This document shows positions 26,695 through 35,645 of a DNA stretch of 64,000 bases, one piece after another. The notes beneath the pieces were generated by a model. That model had not been told where the DNA came from. It was given only the letters and a program-made list of their open reading frames with translations, and made no database searches. The first letter of the stretch is position 1, and each line of letters opens with the position of its first letter. A program made the translations under genes and the position numbers. Source of the DNA: Flavobacterium fluvii (lineage in GTDB: Bacteria > Bacteroidota > Bacteroidia > Flavobacteriales > Flavobacteriaceae). The stretch covers positions 868,001 through 932,000 of the forward strand of contig NZ_FQWB01000001.1 in assembly GCF_900129545.1 (NCBI RefSeq). The letters run 5' to 3'.

Positions 26695-27534
26695 TTATTT
26701 TTCCCCATAAATTACAATTGCGCTGGAGTCAATTATGATATTTCCATCGGGATATTTCTCCGCCAATGCCTGATACACTTCTGATTTTATTTTTTCTTTC
26801 ATGGCATCATCTGCTTGGCTAAGTGCCGCAACAAAAGGTGCCGCCACTTCAGTCATCATGTTCCAATACACATCGGCTGTTCCACTGTTTAATTTGCCGG
26901 CCACTTCTTTTTCGGAAGTATTTTTTAAGCCAGCTTGTTGAAACAAACCTCGAATCAAACCTTCCTTGGCACATCGAAACATTCCCGGGGCTTCAGGCGA
27001 TGGTGGGGACAATTGCATATTTCTATTGATGGTACCGCCAATTGCGGTCACCCAGAAATTTTTCTCGGGACCATTCCAAACTGCTACCGCAATTCTGCCT
27101 CCCGGTTTCAGTACACGAACCATTTCTTTGGTTGCCAAAAGCATGTCCGGAAAAAACATGAAACCAAAACGGCAACTTATGGCATCAAAGGTATTGTCGG
27201 CAAAGGGAAGTTCGCAAACGTCGCAAGCGCGAGTTTCAATATTCTTGATTCCTCTTTCTTTTGCATATTCCTTGGTAATTTCAAGCATTTTTTCCGAAAG
27301 GTCGGTGATGACAACCATTCCTCCTTTAGAGGCAATTGTAAATCCCGGCTCTCCTGTTCCACCAGCAATATCCAACACAAAATCGGTATTTTTTGGATTT
27401 ATCGATCTAACAATTTCATCACCCACAGGTTTTAAAAATTCCATCATTAACTTGTCCCATTTTTTCCATCCCGGAGAAAATTTGTCCCAGGATGCTTTTT
27501 GCAGTTCGCGAATTTCTTCAAGTTGTGTTTCCAT
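26695..27534 (-). CDS. Class I SAM-dependent methyltransferase (UbiE/Coq5-like)
   Basis: A 279-residue methyltransferase. The start at 27534 (METQLEEIRELQ) is preferred over an in-frame ATG at 27669 because the extra 45 residues are hydrophobic, unlike the family, and run into AT-rich DNA. Motif I is VLDIAGGTGEPG near residue 50 and motif II/III regions include DVCELPFADNTFDAISCRFGFMFFPD near 105-130, followed by KEMVRVLKPGGRIAVAVWNG. The last pattern is typical of UbiE-like enzymes that methylate quinones or lipids; the substrate is not known. Two nearly identical hairpins flank the gene, at 26598-26635 and 27766-27803. Confidence 0.87.
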   Translation of the reverse strand: METQLEEIRELQKASWDKFSPGWKKWDKLMMEFLKPVGDEIVRSINPKNTDFVLDIAGGTGEPGFTIASKGGMVVITDLSEKMLEITKEYAKERGIKNIETRACDVCELPFADNTFDAISCRFGFMFFPDMLLATKEMVRVLKPGGRIAVAVWNGPEKNFWVTAIGGTINRNMQLSPPSPEAPGMFRCAKEGLIRGLFQQAGLKNTSEKEVAGKLNSGTADVYWNMMTEVAAPFVAALSQADDAMKEKIKSEVYQALAEKYPDGNIIIDSSAIVIYGEK

Positions 27535-27765
27535 TTTGATTTCAATTTGATTTACTACGTTAAATTTTATCAGTGTAGGTAAATAACTGTTGCCAAATAG
27601 GGCGTGGCATAAAACTGATTTTTGCAGATAGAGATATGAAAATAATACCCTGTTAATCAGTAGCTTCAAAGGTAATTATTATTTTTTGAATCTTTAAATA
27701 ATTCAAATTGAAATATGATGGGTTTGATGTTTTTTAGGCGTTGAAGGTTTAAGAATAATTCAATA

Positions 27766-27803
27766 AAAATTGGCTGTTGCAAATTTTTGCAACAGCCAAT
27801 TTT
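27766..27803. terminator. Hairpin, second of a twin pair flanking the methyltransferase
   Basis: AAAATTGGCTGTTGC (27766-27780) pairs perfectly over 15 bases with GCAACAGCCAATTTT (27789-27803) around the same AAATTTTT loop as the copy at 26598-26635, and is also followed by GATTTT. It lies 137 bases after the SDR gene stop, and the minus-strand reading ends in TTTTTATTG, so it could end that transcript. The rest of 27535-27939 holds no gene; a stretch near 27870-27925 with phrases such as GACACGGAGACGAC looks like decayed intergenic repeat. Confidence 0.8.
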
Positions 27804-27939
27804 GATTTTAGCGTGGTTGTTTAGTAAATCTGAAAACATGTTGAATTCTTAAAAAGACATTCTCAAAAAAAGTAGTTCGGATTCACGGCAGGATTGACAC
27901 GGAGACGACACTCGCGTTAATCGTGGAAATATAACTTCT

Positions 27940-28803
27940 TTAAAGTTTATATAATTCTTTCAAAGCAGAAGAAAAATTTATTGGTTTTCTTCCAAGTAAA
28001 ATTTCCAAATCACTTGTCACTTTACTGTGTTGGTTGTTTTTTATATCTGCTGCAAATGCTGTAAACACTTGAATAAAATGTTCTGGAACACCTGCTTTTT
28101 CTAAAATTCCCTTGTAATCCTCCGATTCAAGTTCTGTATAAGTTACCGTCTTTCCAGAAAGTTTTGATAATTCAGATGCTACATCAGCATAAGAATACGC
28201 TTCTGAACCCGTAATTTCATAAATTTTATTTTCATTATAATTAGATAACAAATCATTGGCAATGGCTTCGCCAATTTCTCTGCGAAGAGCAAATCCTACC
28301 TTTCCCTTGGCTGTAGGCAACGTAATTCCTGTTTCAAAAGGGTTTTCGCCGGCAAACATCAAAATGGTGTCGGTATATAAATTATTGCGGAAAAAAGTAA
28401 ACGCTAATCCGCTTTCTTTGATATAATCTTCGGTTAGAAAATGGCTTCCCATCAAAAACTGATTGTCAGAGTTGGAAAAATTTTCCATTGTCACACTGGT
28501 ATAAGCAATTAATTTTACTCCATTCAGTTTGGCTGCATCAATTACGTTTTTGTGTTGTTGTAAACGATTTACCGGGTCAACTCCCGAAATCAGCAATACT
28601 TTTTCGATTCCTTTTAATGCTTCATTTAGTGAATTTGAATTGTCAAAATCTCCAATTCTCACATCAATCCCTTTTGCTTTAAAATCTTTCGCTTTTTCCG
28701 CATCTCTTGCAAGAATTGCAATTTTATTTGGTGTCGTTTTTGTCAACAATTGATCGACAACCGATTTTCCTAAATGTCCTGTAGCTCCTGTTATTAAAAT
28801 CAT
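27940..28803 (-). CDS. NmrA/QorB-like SDR reductase (atypical short-chain family)
   Basis: A 287-residue NAD(P)-binding protein that begins MILITGATGHLGKSVVDQLL, carrying the TGATGHLG Rossmann motif, with IAILARDAEKAKDF and VRIGDFDN for the next strands. The YxxxK catalytic pair of classical SDRs is absent, as in the NmrA-like and quinone reductase QorB groups. QorB-type enzymes reduce quinones with NADPH. The gene is divergent from an HxlR regulator at 28911, an arrangement known for quinone/aldehyde-stress pairs (for example YodB/AzoR1 and QorR/Qor systems). Regulation by that HxlR through the palindromes at 28836-28850 and 28891-28910 is inferred. Confidence 0.88.
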   Translation of the reverse strand: MILITGATGHLGKSVVDQLLTKTTPNKIAILARDAEKAKDFKAKGIDVRIGDFDNSNSLNEALKGIEKVLLISGVDPVNRLQQHKNVIDAAKLNGVKLIAYTSVTMENFSNSDNQFLMGSHFLTEDYIKESGLAFTFFRNNLYTDTILMFAGENPFETGITLPTAKGKVGFALRREIGEAIANDLLSNYNENKIYEITGSEAYSYADVASELSKLSGKTVTYTELESEDYKGILEKAGVPEHFIQVFTAFAADIKNNQHSKVTSDLEILLGRKPINFSSALKELYKL

Positions 28804-28835
28804 TTTTTTATTTATTTAAATTTTTAATTACTTTT

Positions 28836-28910
28836 GTTACACAAAGTAACTAATAAAAGTTTACAATCGAAACAAATGGAATTCAAATAGTAGTAACAAT
28901 ATTGTAACTA
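28836..28910. promoter_or_regulatory. Two HxlR-type operators between divergent genes
   Basis: GTTACACAAAGTAAC (28836-28850) is a perfect 5-5-5 inverted repeat followed by TA. TAGTAACAATATTGTAACTA (28891-28910) is a 20-base dyad with one mismatched pair and ends at the base before the regulator ATG at 28911. Both share the half-site GTAACTA. Position and symmetry fit operators of the regulator at 28911 controlling itself and the SDR gene. Confidence 0.7.
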
Positions 28911-29237
28911 ATGATGGAAATACACGAAAAAAAATTTGATTGTCCGGTAACGGCAACCTTAGAATTAATTGGAGGAAGGTGGAAAGCTCCAATTTTGTTC
29001 TATTTGTCAAAAGGGACTAGAAGATTTGGACAAATTGATGCGACAATATCAGGAATATCACGAAAAGTCCTTACCGAACAGCTAAAAGACTTGGAAAAAG
29101 ATGGTTTAATAATTCGGGAATATTATAAAGAACTTCCTCCAAGAGTGGAATATTCACTTACTGAATTTGGTCAAAGTTTATCATCTGTTTTTAATGCAAT
29201 GGTTCATTGGGCAAATGAAAATTTAGTAAAAAAGTAG
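28911..29237 (+). CDS. HxlR-family transcriptional regulator
   Basis: A 108-residue winged-helix regulator. It shows the HxlR pattern CPVTATLELIGGRWKAPILFYL, with the conserved N-terminal Cys (Cys11) that in relatives (YodB, HypR, QorR) senses quinones, aldehydes or oxidants, then FGQIDATISGISRKVLTEQLKDLEKDGLI and the wing REYYKELPPRVEYSLTEFG. Two start codons are adjacent (28911 and 28914). The operator-like dyad abuts the start codon, so bound protein would block initiation, which points to self-repression. The divergent SDR reductase is the likely target. Confidence 0.92.
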   Translation: MMEIHEKKFDCPVTATLELIGGRWKAPILFYLSKGTRRFGQIDATISGISRKVLTEQLKDLEKDGLIIREYYKELPPRVEYSLTEFGQSLSSVFNAMVHWANENLVKK

Positions 29238-29323
29238 AAACAAAGATTGTGTTTTGTGAAAGGCAAAGGTTTGTTTCGCTTTATATTTCTGTTAATATAA
29301 AATTACCATTCCCATAATAAAAC

Positions 29324-29360
29324 AAGAAACCACCAAAAATCTGATTTTTGGTGGTTTCTT
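29324..29360. terminator. Bidirectional terminator between HxlR gene and RND operon 1
   Basis: AAGAAACCACCAAAAATC (29324-29341) and its exact complement (29343-29360) give up to 16-17 paired bases with a minimal loop. T-rich bases follow on both strands. It separates the plus-strand regulator gene and the end of the minus-strand pump operon. Confidence 0.85.
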
Positions 29361-29380
29361 TATTGAATTAAATTAAGATG

Positions 29381-32300
29381 TTAAATTGTATGCTTCGGAT
29401 TAAAACCATCCTCGCTTAATTCTTTGTGATCATAATCGGCAACCATTTCGGCTTCATAATCGATTTTTTCAGCTTTGGATAATTTGGCTTTGATTTTCTC
29501 CATAATTTCATAAATCACGGGAACAATAATCAAGGTCAGGAATAATGACGAGATCAATCCACCAATAATTACCCAAGCCAAGCCGTTTTTCCATTCGGCA
29601 CCAGCTCCAGAAGCCAATGCAATTGGGAACATACCGAAAACCATTGCAATGGTGGTCATCAAGATCGGACGAAGACGAGCGTGATTCGCCTGGATCAATG
29701 CTCTTCTTATTGATTCACCAGCTGCTCTTCGTTGGTTGGTGTAATCCACAAGCATGATCGCGTTTTTACACACCAGACCAATCAACATAATGATACCCAA
29801 AATGGTGAAAATATTAAGTGTTTTGTTAGTCAAAGCCAATGCCAGCAATGCTCCAATAAACGAAAGCGGAATGGCGAACAATACCACAAACGGGTGCATA
29901 AAACTGTCATATAAACCAACCATTACCAGGTAAACCAAGATGATGGCGGCCAATAAAGCGATTCCTAAAGTACCAAAACCTTCGCTTTGGTTTTCTTGGT
30001 CTCCTCCCCAAATGTAATCTACACCAACTGGTTTCTTCAATTTTTCCAGTTTTGCTTGCCATTGTGTTACAATTGTTCCTGTTGGAACCCCAACGTTTTG
30101 CCCTTGAACCGTTACCGAAGCCGATTTATCTCTACGCTCCAATTGGCTAGGTCCCGAACCTTCAGTAATAGCAGCAAACTGTGACAGTTTGATTTGTTGG
30201 CCAGCATTGTTGATGAAAATTAGATTACTCACGTCGGAAATGTTTTTTCTGTCAAAAGCATTGTATTTAATGTTGATGTCGTACTCATATTCACCGGCTC
30301 TAAACTTCCCATCAGTGTTACCGCTATAAGCTGTTTGCATTGTCATACCAACTGTTTGTAGCGTCAATCCCAAAGCAGCCATTTTATCACGATCCACCTG
30401 AACATTTACTTCAGGGTTTCCTGCTTCAACAGTCAGTTTGATTTCGGTTGTTCCCGGAATGGTGCGCAATTCAGCTTCGGCTAATTTAGCAAAAGCCATT
30501 GCGGCTTCTGTGGAAGGTCCTGTAACAATCAATCCAAGTTTTGCATTTTCTGCAGTACCCAAAATACCAACTGGAACTGTTTTTACTTTGGCTCCAACCA
30601 ATACTTTTTCGAGTTTACGTTTGATTTTCGCGGCATACACTGAAGCAGCATCTGTACGTTCTGATTGGTCAATCATTTTTACGTCAATCTCCGCTTTGTA
30701 GGCAGTGGCTTGTGCACCTCCCATACCTTCACTGGTTTGTCCCACGGTTGTAATTTGGCTATGAACATATTCCTGATTTTTCAAAAAGGCTTCCGCTTTT
30801 TGAGTCATGAAGTTGGTTTGCTCCAATGAAGCGTCTTTCGGCATTTCGATTTGAACCAAGAACTCTCCACTATCTGAAGAGGCAAAGAATTCACCGCCTA
30901 TAAATCCACCGCCAAACAAACTGAATATTGTTCCGAAAAACAAAATCAATACGACTCCAATGGTTTTTATATAATGATCCAAACACCAGTTCAACAATTC
31001 GGTTACCCAATTCGTAAAACGAGTTAATAAACTTTCGAATCCAAGAATCGTTTTCCCGAACAAGTTTTTTCCTTCGATATGTTCCAGTTTTCCAAAACGA
31101 GAGGACAACCACGGAATAATGGTAAACGAAGCTAACAATGAAAACAGGGTTGATATAATTACCGTTACACAGAACTGCGTGATAATATTAGAGACCAATC
31201 CAGAACTCAAGGCAATAGGCAAGAACACCACCACAATTACCAATGTAATCGAAGTTACGGTTCCACCAATTTCGGCTGTACCGTCAAAGGAGGCACGAAT
31301 ACGGCTTTTACCCATTTCCATGTGTCGGTAAATATTCTCCAATACCACGATGGCATCATCGACCAAAATACCTACCACAAGGGATAATCCCAATAAACTC
31401 ATCAAGTTCAATGTGTAGCCCAAAAGATAGATTCCAATAAAAGTGGCTATTAACGAAGCAGGAATCGATACCATTACAATTAATGAATTTCGAATACTGT
31501 GCAAGAAAAACAACATTACAAAAGCAACCAAAACTACCGCGATCAATAAATCATGAAGTACGGAATCTGCAGCGTCCAAAGTATAAACCGTGCTGTCTTT
31601 GGCTATTTCCAGTTTTAAGTCACTGGTTTTATAATCCTTTTCTAGTTTTGTAATACTGTTCTTTAACAGCTCACTTACCGCTACGGCATTGGCATCTGAT
31701 TGTTTTACTACTTGTAAAATAATCGCGCTTTTTTGATCTATGCGAGAGATTTTCTCGGCAATTTTTTGGGTATCTTGTACATCGGCAATGTCGTTCAAAC
31801 GGATTTCGATTCCGTTTTTAGAAGATACGACCAAGTTTCTTAGTTCTTCAACATTCTTGTATTTTCCGGCAAGACGAATCAATATCTTTTGGTCACGAGT
31901 TTGGATGTTTCCAGTTGGGAAATCCAAGTTGGATGCCAAAATAGTTTGCTGCACCTGCGGAACAGAAAGTCCGTAACCCTGCATTTTTACGGCGTCAAGA
32001 TTCACTTGAATCTCTCTTTCTTGACCTCCAATAACGTTTATCTGTGCCACACCGGTAACACGAGATAAAACAGGAGCGATTTTTTTGTCTATCAAATCAT
32101 AAAAAGCGGCTTCGTCCATTTTTCCGTTGGCGCCAATTGTCATAATTGGTAAATCATCCAACGAGAATTTTGATAACGAGGGTGTTTTGGCATCATCGGG
32201 TAAATCACTGATGATGGCATTGATTTTTCGCTGGGCATCATTCATCGAAATGTCGATATTCGCTTGTGTTGTCAGCGTAATGGTAACTACAGACAAGCTT

Positions 32301-32557
32301 TCGTATGATTTGGAATCAATCTTTTTGATGTTTTCCAAAGAGGCGATTGCGTCCTCCACTTTTTTGGTAACCGTATTTTCTACCTCACTTGGAGAAGCTC
32401 CCGGATAAACGGTGGAAATTGCGATTACATTGGATGCAAATTTAGGAATCAATTCATAGCCTAATTGACTATAGCTGAACAGTCCGCCAAGTGTTAGAAT
32501 CGTAAACAATACAATTACCAACGAGGGACGTTTTATGGATATTTCTGCTAATTTCAT
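29381..32557 (-). CDS. RND efflux pump permease, operon 1 (HAE-1/AcrB type)
   Basis: A 1058-residue inner-membrane proton-driven exporter with the usual 12 membrane segments and two large periplasmic loops. The start MKLAEISIKRPSLVIVLFTI is typical, and the essential TM4 Asp pair is in GILVDDAIVVLENI near residue 400. The periplasmic part ends with GSGPSQLERRDKSASVTV and TM11-12 are intact. Together with the adaptor and TolC gene just upstream it makes a complete tripartite pump for drugs, dyes or detergents; the actual substrate is unknown. It is the last gene of the operon and ends at the hairpin at 29324-29360. Confidence 0.95.
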   Translation of the reverse strand: MKLAEISIKRPSLVIVLFTILTLGGLFSYSQLGYELIPKFASNVIAISTVYPGASPSEVENTVTKKVEDAIASLENIKKIDSKSYESLSVVTITLTTQANIDISMNDAQRKINAIISDLPDDAKTPSLSKFSLDDLPIMTIGANGKMDEAAFYDLIDKKIAPVLSRVTGVAQINVIGGQEREIQVNLDAVKMQGYGLSVPQVQQTILASNLDFPTGNIQTRDQKILIRLAGKYKNVEELRNLVVSSKNGIEIRLNDIADVQDTQKIAEKISRIDQKSAIILQVVKQSDANAVAVSELLKNSITKLEKDYKTSDLKLEIAKDSTVYTLDAADSVLHDLLIAVVLVAFVMLFFLHSIRNSLIVMVSIPASLIATFIGIYLLGYTLNLMSLLGLSLVVGILVDDAIVVLENIYRHMEMGKSRIRASFDGTAEIGGTVTSITLVIVVVFLPIALSSGLVSNIITQFCVTVIISTLFSLLASFTIIPWLSSRFGKLEHIEGKNLFGKTILGFESLLTRFTNWVTELLNWCLDHYIKTIGVVLILFFGTIFSLFGGGFIGGEFFASSDSGEFLVQIEMPKDASLEQTNFMTQKAEAFLKNQEYVHSQITTVGQTSEGMGGAQATAYKAEIDVKMIDQSERTDAASVYAAKIKRKLEKVLVGAKVKTVPVGILGTAENAKLGLIVTGPSTEAAMAFAKLAEAELRTIPGTTEIKLTVEAGNPEVNVQVDRDKMAALGLTLQTVGMTMQTAYSGNTDGKFRAGEYEYDINIKYNAFDRKNISDVSNLIFINNAGQQIKLSQFAAITEGSGPSQLERRDKSASVTVQGQNVGVPTGTIVTQWQAKLEKLKKPVGVDYIWGGDQENQSEGFGTLGIALLAAIILVYLVMVGLYDSFMHPFVVLFAIPLSFIGALLALALTNKTLNIFTILGIIMLIGLVCKNAIMLVDYTNQRRAAGESIRRALIQANHARLRPILMTTIAMVFGMFPIALASGAGAEWKNGLAWVIIGGLISSLFLTLIIVPVIYEIMEKIKAKLSKAEKIDYEAEMVADYDHKELSEDGFNPKHTI

Positions 32558-32586
32558 AAGTTTTGGTTGTTGACTATTAAAATCAA

Positions 32587-33651
32587 TTATTTGATAATTT
32601 CTACTGTATTGCCGTCTTGCAAGTTGATTTGCCCTGTTACAATTACAGTGTCTCCATCAGATAATCCGTCAACTATTTCTACTTGTTCTCCCAGGATACG
32701 ACCCGCTGTTACTTTTTTCAATTTGGCTGTGTTATTTTCCACTACAAAAATCTCGTTACTGCTCACACTTCCCACGAATGCATTTCTAGGAACTACTTTC
32801 AATTGTTGTTTTTGTTTCGAACCAAAATTGGCTGTTCCGTACATTCCGGCTTTTAGGCTTTTTTCAGGGTTGTTGGCTATTTCAATTTCAATCGGAAAAT
32901 TCAAACTCTCATCTGCTTTGGCAGCGATAAAAGTGATTTTACCCGAGAATGATTTGTCTGGAAAAACGCTTGATGAAACGGCTACCGTGCTTCCTAATTT
33001 TAAGCTGGTTACTTGGCTTTCGTTTACGCTAACGTTTAATTTTAGTCTAGAAACATTCACGATGTCAAACATTGCCGTAGCGGGCATGCCAGCTAAAATA
33101 GAACCTGGCTCAATGTATCTTTTATTGATAAATCCATTAATTGGCGCTTTGATTCGAGTATCGCCAACATTTATTTTAGCTTGTTTCAAGTTTGATTGGG
33201 CTTGGGTCAAAGCTAATTTTGCCTGATCCAGTTGTTGTTTGGTAACACCGCCTGAAGTAAAAGCATTTTCATATCTGTTGTAATCTGATTTGGCATTTTG
33301 GTATGCAGCTTCCGCAGTTTGGGCATTTACATTGATCACGTCGCCTCTTACAACTGCAAGTGCTTGTCCAACGGTTACATAATCGCCTTCTTTTACCAAA
33401 ACGCTGATTACTTTACCTGATTTCTCGGCAGAAAAAGTCAATTCCTGAATCGGTTCAAAACTTCCGTTGGCCACAAAATCCAAGGTTAATTCTTGTGTTG
33501 TCACTTGAGCTGTTTTTACGGATACGGACGCATTTTTTTCGGCAACGATATCGGTTTTTGCTTTATTCTCTTTCTTGTTTTTATTTAAAATAAAACCGAT
33601 TAATCCTAATGCGACAATAATTACAATTAGGGTTGTTATATACTTTTTCAT
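32587..33651 (-). CDS. RND efflux periplasmic adaptor (membrane fusion protein), operon 1
   Basis: A 354-residue adaptor with an N-terminal membrane anchor (MKKYITTLIVIIVALGLIGFIL) in place of a lipoprotein signal. It has a lipoyl-like half motif around VLVKEGDYVTVGQALAVV, a coiled-coil hairpin (AAYQNAKSDYNRYENAF ... QAKLALTQAQSNLKQAKI), the second lipoyl half (TRIKAPINGFINKRYIEPG) and beta-barrel and membrane-proximal domains. It bridges the pump at 29381 and the TolC protein at 33658. It starts six bases after the TolC stop and lies 29 bases before the pump gene. Confidence 0.95.
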   Translation of the reverse strand: MKKYITTLIVIIVALGLIGFILNKNKKENKAKTDIVAEKNASVSVKTAQVTTQELTLDFVANGSFEPIQELTFSAEKSGKVISVLVKEGDYVTVGQALAVVRGDVINVNAQTAEAAYQNAKSDYNRYENAFTSGGVTKQQLDQAKLALTQAQSNLKQAKINVGDTRIKAPINGFINKRYIEPGSILAGMPATAMFDIVNVSRLKLNVSVNESQVTSLKLGSTVAVSSSVFPDKSFSGKITFIAAKADESLNFPIEIEIANNPEKSLKAGMYGTANFGSKQKQQLKVVPRNAFVGSVSSNEIFVVENNTAKLKKVTAGRILGEQVEIVDGLSDGDTVIVTGQINLQDGNTVEIIK

Positions 33652-33657
33652 GTTGGT

Positions 33658-34995
33658 CTAGTTGTTTATAAGTGTTTTAAGTTCTCCTTTAGATTTGATT
33701 AATGTTATTTCGGCAATTTTGTAAGCCAAGATTGCTCTCGTGTAATTATTTTGCGCTTCAAGTGAGGCATTGTCGGCATCCAATAAATCGGTTAATGAAG
33801 CCAATCCCTGAAGGTAATTGTTCTTGGTGTTTTTCAGGATGTCTTCAGCCAGACGCATATTTTCTTTTTGATTTCTGATGGTTATAAGGTTGTTCTCAAT
33901 TTGAGTTTTGGCATTGATATAATCCAAATCAAGAGCCAATTGGGTATCTTTGATGTCTTCTTGAAGAGTCCTTATTTCAACATCGGCTTGTCTTACCCTG
34001 GCACGAGTTCCAAAACCATTAAAAATTGGAATTCTCAAATTCAATCCAATGGCGGAATAATCAGACCAATACACTCCATCTGCAGGTTTTGCAAATAGAG
34101 GCACTTCAGGACCTTGGCCTAAATAGTTGTATCCTGCCACCAAGGAAAGAGTTGGGTAATATTCGGCTATAATGGCTTTCTTTTGAAATCCTAAAAGTTC
34201 TTCTTGTTTTTTCAAGAGCAAATATTCGGTTCTGTTTGCCGCATTAGGAGCTTCGCTCAATGCAGTTGGAGTTACTTCAAATTCGGTTTTTGGAAAACTG
34301 ATTGGTGTTGCAATCGGCATCCCCATATAAAACTTCAACGCATTTTCTTGTAAGTCAATTTGATTTTTGACTTGTTGACGATCCGTGTCAATGTTGGACA
34401 TTTTTACGTTGATTCTGTCTAAATCAATTTTTTTGGCCAAGCCATTGTCAAATTGTCCTTTTACTATGTTGCGAACTTTTGTGGTATTCACATAATTGCT
34501 GTCCAATAAAGTCAATCTTTCTCGAAGTACAAACACGGAATAATAATTATTGGCTACTCTTTCGATTATTTGTTCTTCCGTGAGTTGATTGTTTATTTGG
34601 TAGAATTCTCTGGAAGTTTTTGCGGCTTTCAATCCTGTAAATACCGCTTGGTCAAAAATCGCTTGATTTAGCGAAACTCCAGCTCCCGATGTCCATTCTT
34701 GGCCAAAAGCAACTTGTATTGATTCTCCAGGTTTTCCAAACATTGCTCCATCAAGTACATTGGTTTGCAAAATGGGATTGTAGGTTAAACTTCCGTTGGC
34801 AGTTATTTGAGGTAAAGCAAGGGAGCGAATTTCTTGAATTTTGTATTCGTTGTTTTCTATTTGCAGTTTTGATTTTTTGGCCTCCGCTTTATTTTGTAAT
34901 GCATACGTTATGGCATCTTTCAAGGTTAAAGTGGTGACTTGTGCATTGACTGAGAGGCCAATTGTACACAAGAATAGTAGCATTCTGTTTTTCAT
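33658..34995 (-). CDS. TolC-family outer membrane channel, operon 1
   Basis: A 445-residue outer-membrane efflux protein with a signal peptide (MKNRMLLFLCTIGLSVNAQ). Two repeats of the outer-membrane-efflux domain are recognisable by long helices (LTLKDAITYALQNKAEAKKSKLQIE at the start of the first; NYYSVFVLRERLTLLDSNYVNTTKVRNIV in it; KTQIENNLITIRNQKENMRLAEDILKN in the second). It forms the trimeric exit channel. It starts six bases after the TetR stop, so regulator and pump share one transcript. Confidence 0.93.
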   Translation of the reverse strand: MKNRMLLFLCTIGLSVNAQVTTLTLKDAITYALQNKAEAKKSKLQIENNEYKIQEIRSLALPQITANGSLTYNPILQTNVLDGAMFGKPGESIQVAFGQEWTSGAGVSLNQAIFDQAVFTGLKAAKTSREFYQINNQLTEEQIIERVANNYYSVFVLRERLTLLDSNYVNTTKVRNIVKGQFDNGLAKKIDLDRINVKMSNIDTDRQQVKNQIDLQENALKFYMGMPIATPISFPKTEFEVTPTALSEAPNAANRTEYLLLKKQEELLGFQKKAIIAEYYPTLSLVAGYNYLGQGPEVPLFAKPADGVYWSDYSAIGLNLRIPIFNGFGTRARVRQADVEIRTLQEDIKDTQLALDLDYINAKTQIENNLITIRNQKENMRLAEDILKNTKNNYLQGLASLTDLLDADNASLEAQNNYTRAILAYKIAEITLIKSKGELKTLINN

Positions 34996-35001
34996 TGATG
35001 A

Positions 35002-35598
35002 TTAATTATGGATGTTTTGTAATTGTTTTTCGAGTTCGATTATTCCTTCGACAGTTGCCATTGCCCTGGTGTGGTATTCTAGGGCTTTTAATTCCAATTT
35101 TTGTGCTTCTACCTCGGAACGCGTATTTTCATTGATGCTGAATATTAAATAATAATAGAATTTGACGTAAGTTTCGATATCCAAATTATTTCGATATAAT
35201 TTTTGTTCAATTCCTTTTTCTATGTTTTGCCTAAAACAAGAGTTGCAATCATCAATCTCTCTTTTCATTACTTGTTGATAAATCTCGGGGTAATGCTTTT
35301 TCAATTGATAAAGAGGAGAAGTGTCACCGGCTTTGAACATTTCCTTGAACATCTTCCTGATGATGAAATTTTCCTCGATGGCATTGTGATTTTCGGCGAC
35401 AATGCTGTCAATAAGTTGGTGTACTTCTTTGTGGGCCATTGTTGTCGATTCCTCAATCAGGATTTCCTTGTTGCAGAAATATTTGTAAATTGTTTTCTTT
35501 GAAATGCACATTTCTCCCGCAATATCATCCATCGTCACGCTCTTGAAACCAAGTTTCAAGAACAAGTCGGTTGCTTTTGCTATAATTTTATCTTTCAT
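35002..35598 (-). CDS. TetR/AcrR-family regulator, operon 1
   Basis: A 198-residue TetR-type repressor. The N-terminal DNA-binding domain is MKDKIIAKATDLFLKLGFKS, then VTMDDIAGEMCISKKTIYKYFCNKE (helix-turn-helix residues about 25-45). The ligand domain contains two cysteines in DDCNSCFRQN. It is about 92 percent identical by hand count (15 differences in 198) to the regulator at 42635 of operon 2, and the recognition helix is unchanged, so both should bind the same operator. It sits between YceI and TolC genes; the operator at 36223-36252 is the likely target for self-regulation. Confidence 0.94.
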   Translation of the reverse strand: MKDKIIAKATDLFLKLGFKSVTMDDIAGEMCISKKTIYKYFCNKEILIEESTTMAHKEVHQLIDSIVAENHNAIEENFIIRKMFKEMFKAGDTSPLYQLKKHYPEIYQQVMKREIDDCNSCFRQNIEKGIEQKLYRNNLDIETYVKFYYYLIFSINENTRSEVEAQKLELKALEYHTRAMATVEGIIELEKQLQNIHN

Positions 35599-35645
35599 GT
35601 TTAGATAATATTTAAATTTTGGAAATCATTGCGATTTCATTTTAT

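Noticed and set aside
27535..27669. 45-residue N-terminal extension of the methyltransferase
   Set aside because: Hydrophobic and unlike the family; the ATG at 27534 begins a typical N-terminus.
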